DNA of 64,000 bases from Rhodobacteraceae bacterium NBU2976 (GTDB taxonomy: Bacteria; Pseudomonadota; Alphaproteobacteria; Rhodobacterales; Rhodobacteraceae): contig JALPRQ010000001.1 of assembly GCA_023630215.1 (NCBI GenBank), forward strand, positions 1,674,001 to 1,738,000, given 5' to 3'. A model generated the notes under the pieces. That model was not told the DNA's origin. It worked only from the letters and a program-made list of their open reading frames with translations, and did not search any database. This document shows, one piece after another, positions 1 through 9,404 of this stretch (its first letter is position 1; each line of letters starts with the position of its first letter). The translations under genes and the position numbers were made by a program.

Positions 1-1719
1 TTAGCCCTCCTCGGTCACCGGCTCTTCTGCCTTTGATTTGCGAGGCGCACGCTTGCGTTTAGGCTTCTCGGCAACGGGTTCCTGTGCGTCCGCTGACGCC
101 ACTTCGGTTGTGGAATCATCTGTTTTTGCAGCGGGTTTTTTGCGGCTACGCGTTGTTTTTTTCGGGGTATCTTTTGTTTCGTCGGACGCCGTACTATCCG
201 ATTTCTTCGCGCGAGAACGTGTCGATTTCGGCTTCTTATCGTCAGCTTTTATGTCGTCGCTTGTTTGATCCGCTTCAGTATTACCCGCAGTTGCTTGTTT
301 TTGAACAGGTTTGGGGGCTGGAACATCATCTTTTCCAGCTGCCACAAGTGCTTTGGACAGATCGATCAGCATGAAAGCGGGAACGTGATCCCCCATACCC
401 ACCACCGAGTCACGGGTGTTCGATTTACGTTGACGTTGAGTATCGTCCGATGATCGCGGTGCCTGTGATTTGGCACGTGCCGGTTGCTGAGTTTCGGCCG
501 CTGGTTTGCTGTTGCGGGTGCTATCTTTGCTGCTGGTGTCTTGACCTGTTTCGGCTTTTGGCGCTTGTGACTTAAGGGGGCTTTCGATGCGTGGAATTTC
601 CTGTTTCACAAGGTCTTCGATTGCGGCAAGATATTTTTCGTCTGATGGCACAAATATCGAATAGGCTTTGCCGTCACGCCCGGCGCGTCCGGTTCGTCCA
701 ATCCGGTGAACGTAATCTTCGGCATGAGACGGAATATCGAAATTGAAGACGTGACTGACCGATGGGATGTCCAGACCACGCGCCGCCACGTCAGAGGCCA
801 CCAACAATTTCAACTTTCCATCGCGGAAGCTTTCCAGAATCCGTGTGCGCACGGATTGATCCAGGTCACCATGGATCGCGTCCGCATCAAAGCCATGGCT
901 TTTCAAGGATTTGGCAACAACATCAACGTCCCGTTTGCGATTGCAAAAGATGATCGCGTTGGTCAGTTTCTCGCCTTCGCTGGTGATCAGCGAGCGTAGA
1001 ATTTCCCGTTTGTCTTTGAACGCCATGTCCTTGCGCCGTGGTTTATGTATCACGATGCCTTGTTCAATGGTTTCCGACGTAGACGATTGCCGCGCGACTT
1101 CGACACGAACCGGGTTGGAAAGGAATTCGTTGGTCACGCGGGTGATCTCAGGAGCCATTGTGGCTGAGAAGAACAGGGTCTGACGCGTAAACGGTGTCAG
1201 TTTGAAGATACGTTCGATATCGGGAATAAATCCCATATCCAGCATTCGATCCGCTTCGTCGACCACCATGATCTGTACGCCGGTCAACATCAGTTTGCCG
1301 CGTTCGAAATGGTCCAACAGTCGGCCCGGCGTTGCGATCAGAACGTCGACCCCTCGGTCAATCAGCTTGTCCTGATCACCAAAGCTGACGCCGCCAATCA
1401 GCAGCGCCATCGACAGTTTCATATGCTTGGCATAGGCTTCGAAATTCTCGGCCACCTGGGCGGCCAGTTCGCGCGTCGGGCATAGAACCAAGGATCGTGG
1501 CATGCGGGCGCGGGCACGCCCCTTTGCCAGCATGGTGATCATCGGCAATGTAAAACTTGCGGTTTTTCCGGTTCCTGTCTGGGCGATGCCCAAAACGTCA
1601 CGCCCTTCAAGAGCATGCGGGATGGCTTGCGCCTGTATCGGGGTGGGGGTTTCGTAGCCGGCTTCGACCACGGCTTGCAGGACCTTCGGGTCCAGCTTCA
1701 AATCAGAGAATGTCGTCAT
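1..1719 (-). CDS. DEAD-box ATP-dependent RNA helicase (RhlE-like)
   Basis: ATP-driven RNA helicase that remodels RNA structures or RNA-protein complexes in the cytoplasm. Seen in the 572-residue product: N-terminal Q motif, Walker A AQTGTGKT (about 46-53), PTREL (81-85), DEAD (154-157), SAT (185-187) and HRIGRTGR (about 338-345). The last ~170 residues form a low-complexity Lys/Arg/Ser/Thr/Ala-rich tail, as is usual for RhlE-type helicases, where tails help bind RNA. An upstream in-frame ATG at 1779 would add 20 unlikely residues; the start at 1719 (MTTFSDL) places the Q motif normally. The stop codon is the first three bases of the window, so the gene is complete. The exact RhlE/DeaD paralogue cannot be assigned. 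Confidence 0.93.
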   Translation of the reverse strand: MTTFSDLKLDPKVLQAVVEAGYETPTPIQAQAIPHALEGRDVLGIAQTGTGKTASFTLPMITMLAKGRARARMPRSLVLCPTRELAAQVAENFEAYAKHMKLSMALLIGGVSFGDQDKLIDRGVDVLIATPGRLLDHFERGKLMLTGVQIMVVDEADRMLDMGFIPDIERIFKLTPFTRQTLFFSATMAPEITRVTNEFLSNPVRVEVARQSSTSETIEQGIVIHKPRRKDMAFKDKREILRSLITSEGEKLTNAIIFCNRKRDVDVVAKSLKSHGFDADAIHGDLDQSVRTRILESFRDGKLKLLVASDVAARGLDIPSVSHVFNFDIPSHAEDYVHRIGRTGRAGRDGKAYSIFVPSDEKYLAAIEDLVKQEIPRIESPLKSQAPKAETGQDTSSKDSTRNSKPAAETQQPARAKSQAPRSSDDTQRQRKSNTRDSVVGMGDHVPAFMLIDLSKALVAAGKDDVPAPKPVQKQATAGNTEADQTSDDIKADDKKPKSTRSRAKKSDSTASDETKDTPKKTTRSRKKPAAKTDDSTTEVASADAQEPVAEKPKRKRAPRKSKAEEPVTEEG

Positions 1720-1918
1720 CTGTGTCCGTCTGTTGCGGCTTGTTACATGCCGCAATGTCAGCGCGGCGCGGGAAACCATATTGCCTCCCTTCGTGATAAG
1801 GGGTGCATATAGAGAAATCGTGGGGACGTCAATGTAACTTCCGGCGGCTATTTGCCAATTAGGGCTTTAATTGCCGCCACGTCGGGGCTATATGCCCGTC
1901 AATTGATCGAGGTTTTAC

Positions 1919-2710
1919 ATGCTGAAAGAACTCCCAAAAGCATATCGCGGTTTGGAACTGTTAAATGTCACGTCGGTGCGCCACTGGACGGACAAAACTT
2001 TTTCCTTCACCACACAACGTCCTGACAGTCTGCGCTTTCGCTCGGGCGAGTTTGCCATGATTGGTCTGGAAAATGGAGAGCGCCCCTTGTTGCGCGCCTA
2101 TTCCATCGCGTCACCAAATTGGGCCGAGGAACTGGAGTTCTATTCGATCAAGGTGCCTGACGGTCCGCTGACATCGCGGCTTCAACATTTGAAAGTCGGG
2201 GACGAGATTCTAATCCGCCCCAAACCTGTCGGCACACTGGTGCATGACGCGCTTGTGCCCGGCAAACGGTTGATCCTGTTTTCAACAGGCACGGGGATTG
2301 CCCCGTTTGCCTCGACAATCCGGGATCCTGAAACCTATGAGAAGTTTGACGAGGTTATTCTGACCCAGACCTGTCGTGAACTGAAAGAGCTGGATTATGG
2401 CAAGCATCTGGTGGCTGAAATCGAAAGCGACGAGCTGTTATCCGAAGTGGTCGATGGTAAGCTGCGCTATATTGCGACCACAACGCGCGAGGAAAGCGAA
2501 AAGATGGGCCGCATGACCGACTGGCTTCGTGACGGTCGCTTCGAGGCGGAAACCGGCAAGGCGCTGGATCCGGAAACGGACCGGGTGATGATCTGCGGCT
2601 CAATGGAAATGCTGCAAGAGCATAAAGCGATTTGCGAAGAGGTCGGGATGATCGAAGGATCAAATTCCGAACCCGGGCAGTTCGTCATTGAAAAGGCGTT
2701 TGTGGACTAA
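1919..2710 (+). CDS. fpr: Ferredoxin--NADP(+) reductase, bacterial plant-type
   Basis: FAD flavoenzyme moving electrons between NADPH and ferredoxin or flavodoxin, used in redox balance and oxidative-stress defence. The 263-residue product has the FAD-binding motif RAYS (59-62) and the NADP-binding motif with GTGIAPF (124-130). The C-terminus ends in VIEKAFVD, resembling the extended tail of Azotobacter/Rhodobacter-type Fpr that contacts FAD. ATG start; the upstream 199-bp gap shared with the divergent helicase gene presumably carries both promoters and contains a GC-rich interrupted inverted repeat near 1841-1876. It stands alone and converges on the acylase gene. Confidence 0.92.
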   Translation: MLKELPKAYRGLELLNVTSVRHWTDKTFSFTTQRPDSLRFRSGEFAMIGLENGERPLLRAYSIASPNWAEELEFYSIKVPDGPLTSRLQHLKVGDEILIRPKPVGTLVHDALVPGKRLILFSTGTGIAPFASTIRDPETYEKFDEVILTQTCRELKELDYGKHLVAEIESDELLSEVVDGKLRYIATTTREESEKMGRMTDWLRDGRFEAETGKALDPETDRVMICGSMEMLQEHKAICEEVGMIEGSNSEPGQFVIEKAFVD

Positions 2711-2890
2711 GGGTCAAGGTCCATTGATTGCACCGCATCAAAGGAATCCCGCTAAACCAACAGACAGAACACGGCTGGGCTCTCCCGCCCAATGCGCCTG
2801 ACGCTTCGTGTCATTTGTGTTCGTTGGGTGTGGCCTCGGCTTCGCCTCGGGGTGAGGAATTATCGAATATGGGGTTAGGCGGGATTTACC

Positions 2891-2930
2891 GCTGATTGAC
2901 GCGTGAACCCGCGCAGATTCACGTGTCAGC
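2891..2930. repeat. Long inverted repeat in convergent gap (possible terminator)
   Basis: In the 260-bp gap between the convergent fpr and acylase genes, arms TGACGCGTGAA (2897-2907) and TTCACGTGTCA (2918-2928) pair over 11 positions with one G-T wobble around a 10-nt loop; flanking GCTGA/TCAGC could extend it. No T-run follows on either strand, so it is at best a factor-assisted bidirectional terminator. The remainder of the gap (2711-2890) contains GC-rich short hairpins and no convincing ORF. Confidence 0.4.
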
Positions 2931-2970
2931 CGTTTGCATTCATCAAGGGCAGAGTCCGGGTCGCAGAACC

Positions 2971-5427
2971 CTATTGTGGCAAGAGGGTGGTTATCCCCAC
3001 AGCGCCGCCACGGGCGCGGTCGGGATCGAGTGACATTGGAATATATTCGCCCCGTCGCCAAAGTAGCGACAGATCATCATAATAGCGGGACAGAAAATGC
3101 CCCGACTGGCCGGTTGAGATGATCATGACCGAACTGTCCGGGTCGGCAAAATCGAATACGCCGCGAAATCCGCTGCCATGGACATTGGTGAAAGGGGCTT
3201 CTCCAGTGCCCCGGGTCAGCCCGCGTAGCAGGGTAAAGTCGCCCCCCGGTGTTTCCTGACGGATATTGGCGAACCATCCGAGGATCGGAATGCGACCTAT
3301 GACAGCCGAGCTATGCACCGCCTGATGCGCCGCCCCCCAGCGCCAGCGGGTCGGGGTCAGGCCGTAATCTTCCTCGAGCATCAGAAGTGCTTCGTCGAGT
3401 GCCAGTTCCGACATATCCTTGCAGGTTTCCACAAGGGTGGTTTGCTGAATGTCACACCAAGCGGCCGCGCCGTCGATATTACGAAAGGCGCGTTCGATGA
3501 AATCAGGGTTGATGCGGGTAAATTCAGTGGAAAGGTTGCCGAGCTCGTCAACGATGATCCGCCGCTGTAATGCCTGCACCCAAGCCGCATAAACCAGCGG
3601 TTCTGGATCATGTTCGCCCATCTCTCCATTCCAGTTGGCCAACAGCTCTAGCACTTCTTGCTTGCGCCTTTCGCGCGTGTCGGTGGCGGCAGGTTGGCCG
3701 GTCCACCAAATATCGCGGGCCATTAGCGGCAGCAGGGTCCGCGCGGCGATGGACACCGGGTCCGTTTGTATTTCGATGAAGCTGGTCAGAGTGTGATACT
3801 GGCGCTGGTTCAACAGTGCAGTCGCACGTCGGATGCGCTGCGTATCGCCCCAGTCATAGCTGAAATGTTCGGGGAAGGGTGCGTCGACAATCTGGTTGTT
3901 GGTGTTGGCGACAATACCGCTGGTGGGATTTACGACCAGCGGGTTGCTTTCATAGGGGAAATACCCTTCCCATTCCACATCCGGGTCCCAGCCGGGCGCG
4001 GGCATCATGCCTTGCGTCGGGTGGTTCGGATGACGCAGGGGGATCTTGCCGCTGGCCACCATCGCGATATCTTGCCCATCCGCCAAGATCAGGTTCTGCG
4101 AGGGCGCGGTATAATTTCCAATCGCCGTCAAGGCCTCGGCCACGGAATGGGAGCGCATAAGGGTCAGCGCCGCCTCGATCGAGCGATCCTGTTCCTCCAG
4201 CGCTGTCCATTGCAAGGTGGCGACATGTCCCGGTGGCGTAACCGAGGCCAGATTATATCGGTGCAACGGGATGACAGGTCCATGACGCGACCAACGCAAT
4301 TGACGGGCGACGGCGGTTTGGTCTTTGATCTCGATCAGGATGTCTTTGGTCTCGAATGGTTCAAACCCGTCTTCGGTCCGATACTCTAGCGGGTTCTGAG
4401 GATTTAACTGTTCGATCACAACGTCCTGATCGTCGAGATAGGCGGTCGTCAGGCCCCAACCCACGTCGGCATTGCGCCCGATCAGAATGCCGGGAATGCC
4501 GGGTATAGTGGCCCCGATCACCCCGCCATCAGAAAATTCCAACCTCGCCAACATAAACTGGCTTGGGGCGGTCAATGGCAAATGTGGGTCGGTTGCCAGC
4601 AACGTCCCGCCCGATGCTGACCGCAATCCCATCGCCGCCCATGCGTTCGATGCCCCAACCATATCGAATGCCGGAACCGGGTCCAGCGGGTGGCGGTCCG
4701 TGGTCAATGCTGCAAACTGGGTGGGCAGGTCCGGGAACAGGCTGGCAAATTCCGGCAAGGCCATCACCGGGTTGTGGGGTTCGGGATACAGGTCGTTTAA
4801 CCGTTCTTCTGGAAGGACCAGTGACATGCGGGCGCGCTGCACCTCGCGGCTGGCCTGTCCCGTCAGTTGCAGCGCCATCAGCTTCACAAGCGCGATACTA
4901 TCAGCAGGAAGCCACGGTGCTATCTGTTTGGAAGATATAAAAAATTCCGGCGCTCCGCGACCCAGCGCTTCGGTCCTCACCAGCTCGATATACGCGTTGA
5001 CGCCGGCGGAATAGGCTTCTAGCGCCTCTATCGTTTCGGTGGTCTGATGGGTGACTGCACGTTGCGAGATTGTGTAGATATCAAGCGAGCGCATAAATTC
5101 GTCGATGGGCAGGGTGTCTGGGCCAAACAATTCTGACAGGCGGCCTTGAGCGGTGCGGCGCATCAGCACCATCTGCCACAGCCGATCCTGCGCGTGGACA
5201 AATCCCAGCCCATAAAGCGTATCCGCGTCGGTAGTCCCAAAAATATGCGGAATCGCGTTTGTATCGCGCACGATCTCAAGCTCGGCATCCAGCCCGCGCA
5301 CACGATACGTGGCGTTGTAGTCCGGTAGCGAGCGGGAGGCGAGGTAATAGACAATCCCGGCTGCAATCAGTGCCAGCACAAGTGCCAGCGCCAGAAACCG
5401 TATTGACCAGCGGAAAAGTCGAAGCAT
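2971..5427 (-). CDS. Penicillin acylase family protein (Ntn hydrolase)
   Basis: Member of the N-terminal-nucleophile hydrolases that cleave amide bonds of penicillins, acyl-homoserine lactones or other N-acyl compounds in the periplasm. The precursor (818 residues) starts with a hydrophobic signal or anchor segment (about 8-30). It contains the family hallmark SNAW (260-263), whose Ser would become the new N-terminal nucleophile after self-cleavage into alpha and beta chains; a Pro/Asp-rich spacer precedes it. I place the start at 5427 rather than 5454 because the signal peptide then begins MLRLFRW. Substrate cannot be told from sequence: quorum quenching, cyclic lipopeptide or other amide hydrolysis are all possible. 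Confidence 0.88.
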   Translation of the reverse strand: MLRLFRWSIRFLALALVLALIAAGIVYYLASRSLPDYNATYRVRGLDAELEIVRDTNAIPHIFGTTDADTLYGLGFVHAQDRLWQMVLMRRTAQGRLSELFGPDTLPIDEFMRSLDIYTISQRAVTHQTTETIEALEAYSAGVNAYIELVRTEALGRGAPEFFISSKQIAPWLPADSIALVKLMALQLTGQASREVQRARMSLVLPEERLNDLYPEPHNPVMALPEFASLFPDLPTQFAALTTDRHPLDPVPAFDMVGASNAWAAMGLRSASGGTLLATDPHLPLTAPSQFMLARLEFSDGGVIGATIPGIPGILIGRNADVGWGLTTAYLDDQDVVIEQLNPQNPLEYRTEDGFEPFETKDILIEIKDQTAVARQLRWSRHGPVIPLHRYNLASVTPPGHVATLQWTALEEQDRSIEAALTLMRSHSVAEALTAIGNYTAPSQNLILADGQDIAMVASGKIPLRHPNHPTQGMMPAPGWDPDVEWEGYFPYESNPLVVNPTSGIVANTNNQIVDAPFPEHFSYDWGDTQRIRRATALLNQRQYHTLTSFIEIQTDPVSIAARTLLPLMARDIWWTGQPAATDTRERRKQEVLELLANWNGEMGEHDPEPLVYAAWVQALQRRIIVDELGNLSTEFTRINPDFIERAFRNIDGAAAWCDIQQTTLVETCKDMSELALDEALLMLEEDYGLTPTRWRWGAAHQAVHSSAVIGRIPILGWFANIRQETPGGDFTLLRGLTRGTGEAPFTNVHGSGFRGVFDFADPDSSVMIISTGQSGHFLSRYYDDLSLLWRRGEYIPMSLDPDRARGGAVGITTLLPQ

Positions 5428-5502
5428 TAGCCGGGTATCCTCCCTTGACCCCACCCCGATAGCAGGCCAGAAATTTGTCTACAACATATGATGGAGGGTG
5501 CG

Positions 5503-6378
5503 ATGACAAAAGTGGCGTTTTTGGGCTTGGGTGTGATGGGCTATCCAATGGCAGGATATCTGGCCAAAGCCGGTCATGAGGTCACGGTGTATAATCGCAC
5601 AGCGGCAAAGGCGGAAAAATGGGTTGGCGAATATGGTGGCGCGACGGCCGATACACCGGCAAGGGCGGCGAGCGAGGCAGAGGTCGTGTTCGCCTGTGTC
5701 GGCAATGACGATGACCTGCGACAGGTCGTGGTCGGGGAGAGCGGGGCGTTTGGCGCAATGGCGTCCGGCACTGTGTTTGTAGATCACACTACGGCGTCCG
5801 CTGAAGTGGCGCGCGAACTTTACGCCGCAGGGGCCGAGAAGGGGATTGATTTCATTGACGCGCCCGTGTCAGGCGGACAGGCAGGGGCCGAGAATGGTGT
5901 TTTGACCGTCATGTGTGGCGGTGATCAGGCCGTGTTTGACAGGGTCTTTCCGCTGATCGACTGCTTTTCCAAATCCTGTCTGCTTATGGGGCCGTCTGGG
6001 GCTGGGCAACTCACCAAGATGGTGAACCAGATTTGCATTGCCGGGCTGGTTCAGGGCCTGTCCGAAGGGTTGCATTTCGCACAGAAAGCGGGGCTGGACG
6101 GCAAGAAGGTCGTCGATGTGATCTCCAAAGGGGCGGCGGGTAGCTGGCAGATGGAGAACCGCGGTTACACGATGCTGGATGATCAGTTCGAATTCGGATT
6201 TGCCGTCGATTGGATGCGCAAGGATCTGGGCATCGTGCTGGACGAGGCGAATAACAATGGTGCCTCGCTACCCGTCACGGCTGTGGTCGATCAGTTCTAC
6301 AAGGATGTACAGAAGCTGGGCGGCGGGCGATGGGATACGTCGTCTTTGATCCGGCGGTTGCGGAAGCTGGACAGTTAA
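5503..6378 (+). CDS. NAD(P)-dependent beta-hydroxyacid dehydrogenase
   Basis: 3-hydroxyisobutyrate dehydrogenase / tartronate semialdehyde reductase-type oxidoreductase. The Rossmann motif GLGVMG (8-13) lies at the N-terminus, and the catalytic Lys and Asn of the family appear in TKMVNQ (K172, N175). PVSGG (121-125) matches the substrate-loop signature (D-x-PVSGG). Length 291 residues is usual. Start chosen at 5503 because a GGAGG sequence lies 6-7 bases upstream; earlier ATGs would place the start inside that ribosome-binding site. It overlaps the converging VIT1-like gene by 4 bp. Exact substrate (hydroxyisobutyrate, tartronate semialdehyde, glyoxylate/succinic semialdehyde) is not decidable here. 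Confidence 0.88.
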   Translation: MTKVAFLGLGVMGYPMAGYLAKAGHEVTVYNRTAAKAEKWVGEYGGATADTPARAASEAEVVFACVGNDDDLRQVVVGESGAFGAMASGTVFVDHTTASAEVARELYAAGAEKGIDFIDAPVSGGQAGAENGVLTVMCGGDQAVFDRVFPLIDCFSKSCLLMGPSGAGQLTKMVNQICIAGLVQGLSEGLHFAQKAGLDGKKVVDVISKGAAGSWQMENRGYTMLDDQFEFGFAVDWMRKDLGIVLDEANNNGASLPVTAVVDQFYKDVQKLGGGRWDTSSLIRRLRKLDS

Positions 6379-7079
6379 CGGAACATCAGTCCCACACCAA
6401 ACGCCACCAACGCGCAGATGCCACCGATCAGGACGGTCTCGCCGACGCAGCGGAGCAGGGACTCGTTTGTCACCCGCCAGCGTAGCATTCCCAGCGCAAC
6501 CAGCGCCGCAAAGGTCGCCGTGACCGAAAGGTAGAACGTTCTCTCCACCGGATCGAGCAGGAAATAGGGGAACAGGGGTACGGACCCCAAGACGATGAAG
6601 CTTAGAAATGTCATCAGGCCGTTCATACCCGCTGAACTGTCGGACGGATCGGCCATCTGCACCTCGTAATGCATTGAAAAGTCTGTCATAAATTCCGGGT
6701 TGCGTGATAGAAGTTCACTGAATTCAACGGCATCTGACGGCGAGACTCCACGAGCGCTCAGAACAGCGATCAAATCGGCCTTGGCCCCCGCCGGGTCGGT
6801 GTCAATTTGCGCGCGTTCCCGGGCGCGGGTTGCGTTAAAAACATCCTGTTGAGACCGCGCTGACAAAAACTCACCCAACCCCATCGCCGTTGCGTCGGAC
6901 AGCAAATTGGCAATCCCGAACAGCAACACGGCAATGCCGCCAATTTGTGCCGCGCCGTCCGCGCCAGCGCCCGCAAATCCGGCGACAATGGCAAACGTCG
7001 TGACGATCCCGTCATTGCCGCCATAAATGATCTGTTTCAGATATTCCTGAAACGCCCCAACCTTGTGTGATCCTGCCAT
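6375..7079 (-). CDS. VIT1/CCC1-family transporter
   Basis: Integral membrane protein (234 residues) of the vacuolar iron transporter/CCC1 family, which moves Fe2+ or Mn2+. Seen: the N-terminal family signature ([18 protein letters not shown]) including the Gly-Asn-Asp-Gly turn, a first membrane helix, a hydrophilic Arg/Glu-rich middle region (about 65-130) matching the cytosolic metal-binding domain of VIT1, and three C-terminal hydrophobic segments. Bacterial members are thought to export or store iron/manganese, but the metal is not visible in sequence. Single-gene unit, divergent from lipA. Confidence 0.85.
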   Translation of the reverse strand: MAGSHKVGAFQEYLKQIIYGGNDGIVTTFAIVAGFAGAGADGAAQIGGIAVLLFGIANLLSDATAMGLGEFLSARSQQDVFNATRARERAQIDTDPAGAKADLIAVLSARGVSPSDAVEFSELLSRNPEFMTDFSMHYEVQMADPSDSSAGMNGLMTFLSFIVLGSVPLFPYFLLDPVERTFYLSVTATFAALVALGMLRWRVTNESLLRCVGETVLIGGICALVAFGVGLMFR

Positions 7080-7166
7080 GCGCCTCTTTCAATCCGGCTA
7101 TGTGTGCCCAGATTACATAAAGACAACCCGAAAGAAATCCGCTATTTACCGGGCAAAGAGGTGAAA

Positions 7167-8126
7167 ATGTCGCGTGATCTGAAAGACAAAGCTCAGCGCC
7201 ATCCGGAAAAGGCGCACAAGGCCGATACCCCGATTCTTCGCAAACCCAGCTGGATCCGGGTGAAGGCCCCGACCTCGCAGGGCTATCGCGACACGGCGAA
7301 AATCATGCGAGAGCATCAAATGACCACCGTTTGCGAGGAAGCGGGCTGCCCCAATGTCGGTGAATGCTGGTCACAAGGCCACGCGACGATGATGATCATG
7401 GGCGAGATTTGCACACGTGGCTGCACCTTCTGCAATATCGCCACAGGCCGCCCGGAAACACCGGGAGAGCTGGACGTGTTCGAACCGGGCCGGGTGGCGA
7501 ATGCAGTGGAAAAGCTGGGGCTTAGCCATGTCGTGGTCACATCCGTTGACCGCGACGACGTAAAGGACGGCGGGGCAGAGCATTTTGCCCAGACGATCCG
7601 GGCGATCCGCCACCGCTCGCCGGATACCACGATTGAAATCCTAACGCCTGACTTCCTACACGCGACCCCCGGCTATCTGGAGGTGGTGGTCGAAGCGAAA
7701 CCGGATGTGTTCAACCACAACCTCGAAACCGTGCCGGGGCTGTATCCGGAGGTTCGCCCGGGCGCCCGCTATTTCCATTCGCTGCGCCTGCTGGAGCGGG
7801 TGAAGGAGCTGGACCCCACGATCTTCACCAAATCCGGGATTATGGTGGGGCTGGGCGAGGATAAACAGGCCGTGCATCAGGTCATGGACGACATGCGCGC
7901 CGCCGACATCGATTTCCTGACGATTGGGCAGTATTTGCAGCCCTCGTCCAAGCACCACGCCGTGGATCGGTTCGTCACGCCGGAGGAGTTTGCCTCGTAC
8001 GAGAAAGCCGCCTATGGCAAGGGGTTCCTGATGGTGTCCGCCACGCCGTTGACGCGGTCGTCCTACCACGCGGGCGAGGATTTCGCGCGGCTAAGAGCGG
8101 CGCGGTTGGCTAAGTTGGCTAAGTAA
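7167..8126 (+). CDS. lipA: Lipoyl synthase
   Basis: Radical-SAM enzyme that inserts two sulfurs into octanoyl groups on lipoyl domains of 2-oxoacid dehydrogenases and the glycine cleavage H protein. Both Fe-S clusters are visible: the auxiliary cluster Cys at 56, 61 and 67 (C-x4-C-x5-C) and the radical SAM motif C-x3-C-x2-C at 82, 86 and 89. The C-terminal RSSYHAGE contains the Ser that ligates the auxiliary cluster. Start at 7167 (MSRDLKD) follows GAGGTG; the longer frame from 7104 adds unrelated residues. Product 319 residues, normal length. lipB is not adjacent. Confidence 0.96.
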   Translation: MSRDLKDKAQRHPEKAHKADTPILRKPSWIRVKAPTSQGYRDTAKIMREHQMTTVCEEAGCPNVGECWSQGHATMMIMGEICTRGCTFCNIATGRPETPGELDVFEPGRVANAVEKLGLSHVVVTSVDRDDVKDGGAEHFAQTIRAIRHRSPDTTIEILTPDFLHATPGYLEVVVEAKPDVFNHNLETVPGLYPEVRPGARYFHSLRLLERVKELDPTIFTKSGIMVGLGEDKQAVHQVMDDMRAADIDFLTIGQYLQPSSKHHAVDRFVTPEEFASYEKAAYGKGFLMVSATPLTRSSYHAGEDFARLRAARLAKLAK

Positions 8127-8247
8127 CTCAAGCCTTTGCAGCTTTGCGAGGCAAATAACCGTAATGATCAAGCGCCCGTTGCACGTCAGTCCTAACCGTC
8201 TTATCCCAATATTGATATCATCGCGGATGGCAAATGGGTAATCTGTA

Positions 8248-8736
8248 ATGGAAAGCACTCGAACCGATATAGGCATTTCATGGGCAACGACTGAGAAAAG
8301 CGACGCGCTAGTCCCGCTTCTCATGGCTCTATACAAACATGATGTGCCGCTGGCGGATGAGCCAACCATTGATGAGGTAAAGGCACATATTGCCCAGTTG
8401 GTTGATCCAGCGACTCCACACCGATTGGCGATTGCCTGGCATGGCGAAAACTGTGCTATTGGTTTAGCGGCGGTCGGGATATTTGTTTCAGTTAGTGATC
8501 CACGATTGAGTCAACGTAAGCAGGCGGAGTTGAAAGAACTTTTTGTTCTTCCTGACTTTAGAGGCCAAGGGATAGGAGCGGTTTTACTTGACTGGATCGA
8601 AGAATACTTGCGTTCCTCAGATATTTGCCGATTGGATTGGCATGTAAAGACTGACAATCACCGCGGAATATCCTTTTATGAGTCGTTTGGTGGAAATATT
8701 GTGGAAAATCGCATCAGTATGCGAAAATATTTCTGA
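8248..8736 (+). CDS. GNAT family N-acetyltransferase
   Basis: 162-residue acetyltransferase of the GCN5-related fold. The acetyl-CoA-binding motif A is seen in ELFVLPDFRGQGIGAVLLDW (about 95-114, with R/Q-x-x-G-x-G/A), followed by a Trp/His-containing motif B and FYESFGG near the C-terminus. Substrate unknown; it may be a self-contained stress or antibiotic acetyltransferase. Its AT content is higher than that of lipA and the GFA gene, and together with the next gene it forms a small accessory patch. The ribosome-binding site is weak. Confidence 0.85.
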   Translation: MESTRTDIGISWATTEKSDALVPLLMALYKHDVPLADEPTIDEVKAHIAQLVDPATPHRLAIAWHGENCAIGLAAVGIFVSVSDPRLSQRKQAELKELFVLPDFRGQGIGAVLLDWIEEYLRSSDICRLDWHVKTDNHRGISFYESFGGNIVENRISMRKYF

Positions 8737-8797
8737 ACACCTCTCATAAATCAATCTTGGATGGACCTGCGGTTGACGAGGACAATTGATTTTACCG

Positions 8798-9304
8798 ATG
8801 CCGAAACCAACAAGCGATTTTCTAAGCGAAGACATTGCCAAGCATTTGGATGAGAGAACGCTGACAATTCTGGCCGAAGCCGAGTCCTTTCAGGAATGGG
8901 ATCGAGAGCAGCAATTGACTTTGGCGAAGGTCCAGCGTGACGATGCGGTCCGAATTCTTGCCTGGTTGAACGCAGTCTTTGCGGCAGGAAACGCCAAGTA
9001 TGGCGATAGATGGTCGGCGGGTATTTCAATTATTCAAGCGCATAGCCACCTGAATAGTGATGACGAGTCTGCGGCTGCAGAAAAAATTCGAAGCCTACAT
9101 GATACGTTCGATACCGTGACCCTCTCTGTCCGGAGCGCGGTAGCTGACGACGACAGTTTAGATCCCGTTTACGAGGCCGACTTGATGGCCGGTGTGCGGA
9201 TCACAACGCGAGCTTTATTCGATAGTATTCGATCTCCGTCAAAATCCACCGACGAGATCGTTCAGGATGCGATAAAGGCCGTTAGGCAACAATTGCTTGG
9301 GTGA
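8798..9304 (+). CDS. Hypothetical protein, helical, no recognised domain
   Basis: 168-residue acidic, apparently all-helical soluble protein with no signal peptide and no motif I recognise. It begins MPKPTSDFLSEDIAKHLDER, contains heptad-like stretches, and ends in a helix DAIKAVRQQLLG. A TTG at 8786 is an alternative start, but GAGGAC (8778-8783) lies only 2 bases before it; the ATG at 8798 is preferred although its spacing (14) is long. It follows the GNAT gene by about 60 bp in the same AT-richer patch and may be co-transcribed. The following 100 bp hold only a weak GTGAAA/TTTCAC hairpin. Confidence 0.65.
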   Translation: MPKPTSDFLSEDIAKHLDERTLTILAEAESFQEWDREQQLTLAKVQRDDAVRILAWLNAVFAAGNAKYGDRWSAGISIIQAHSHLNSDDESAAAEKIRSLHDTFDTVTLSVRSAVADDDSLDPVYEADLMAGVRITTRALFDSIRSPSKSTDEIVQDAIKAVRQQLLG

Positions 9305-9404
9305 AATTTCATAGTTTCACGCGTGTTGTATGTAATCATTCTCTGCATCACACCTCCCCGCAGTTTCATCAGTCTATCGGAGGTCGGCTCGGTTCGTGTT
9401 TTAT

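Noticed and set aside
1841-1876. Interrupted GGCGG...CCGCC inverted repeat upstream of fpr
   Set aside because: Pairing requires an 8-nt bulge; might be an operator but is too weak to call separately.
3766-4389. 207-codon plus-strand frame opposite the acylase
   Set aside because: Shadow of the penicillin acylase gene.
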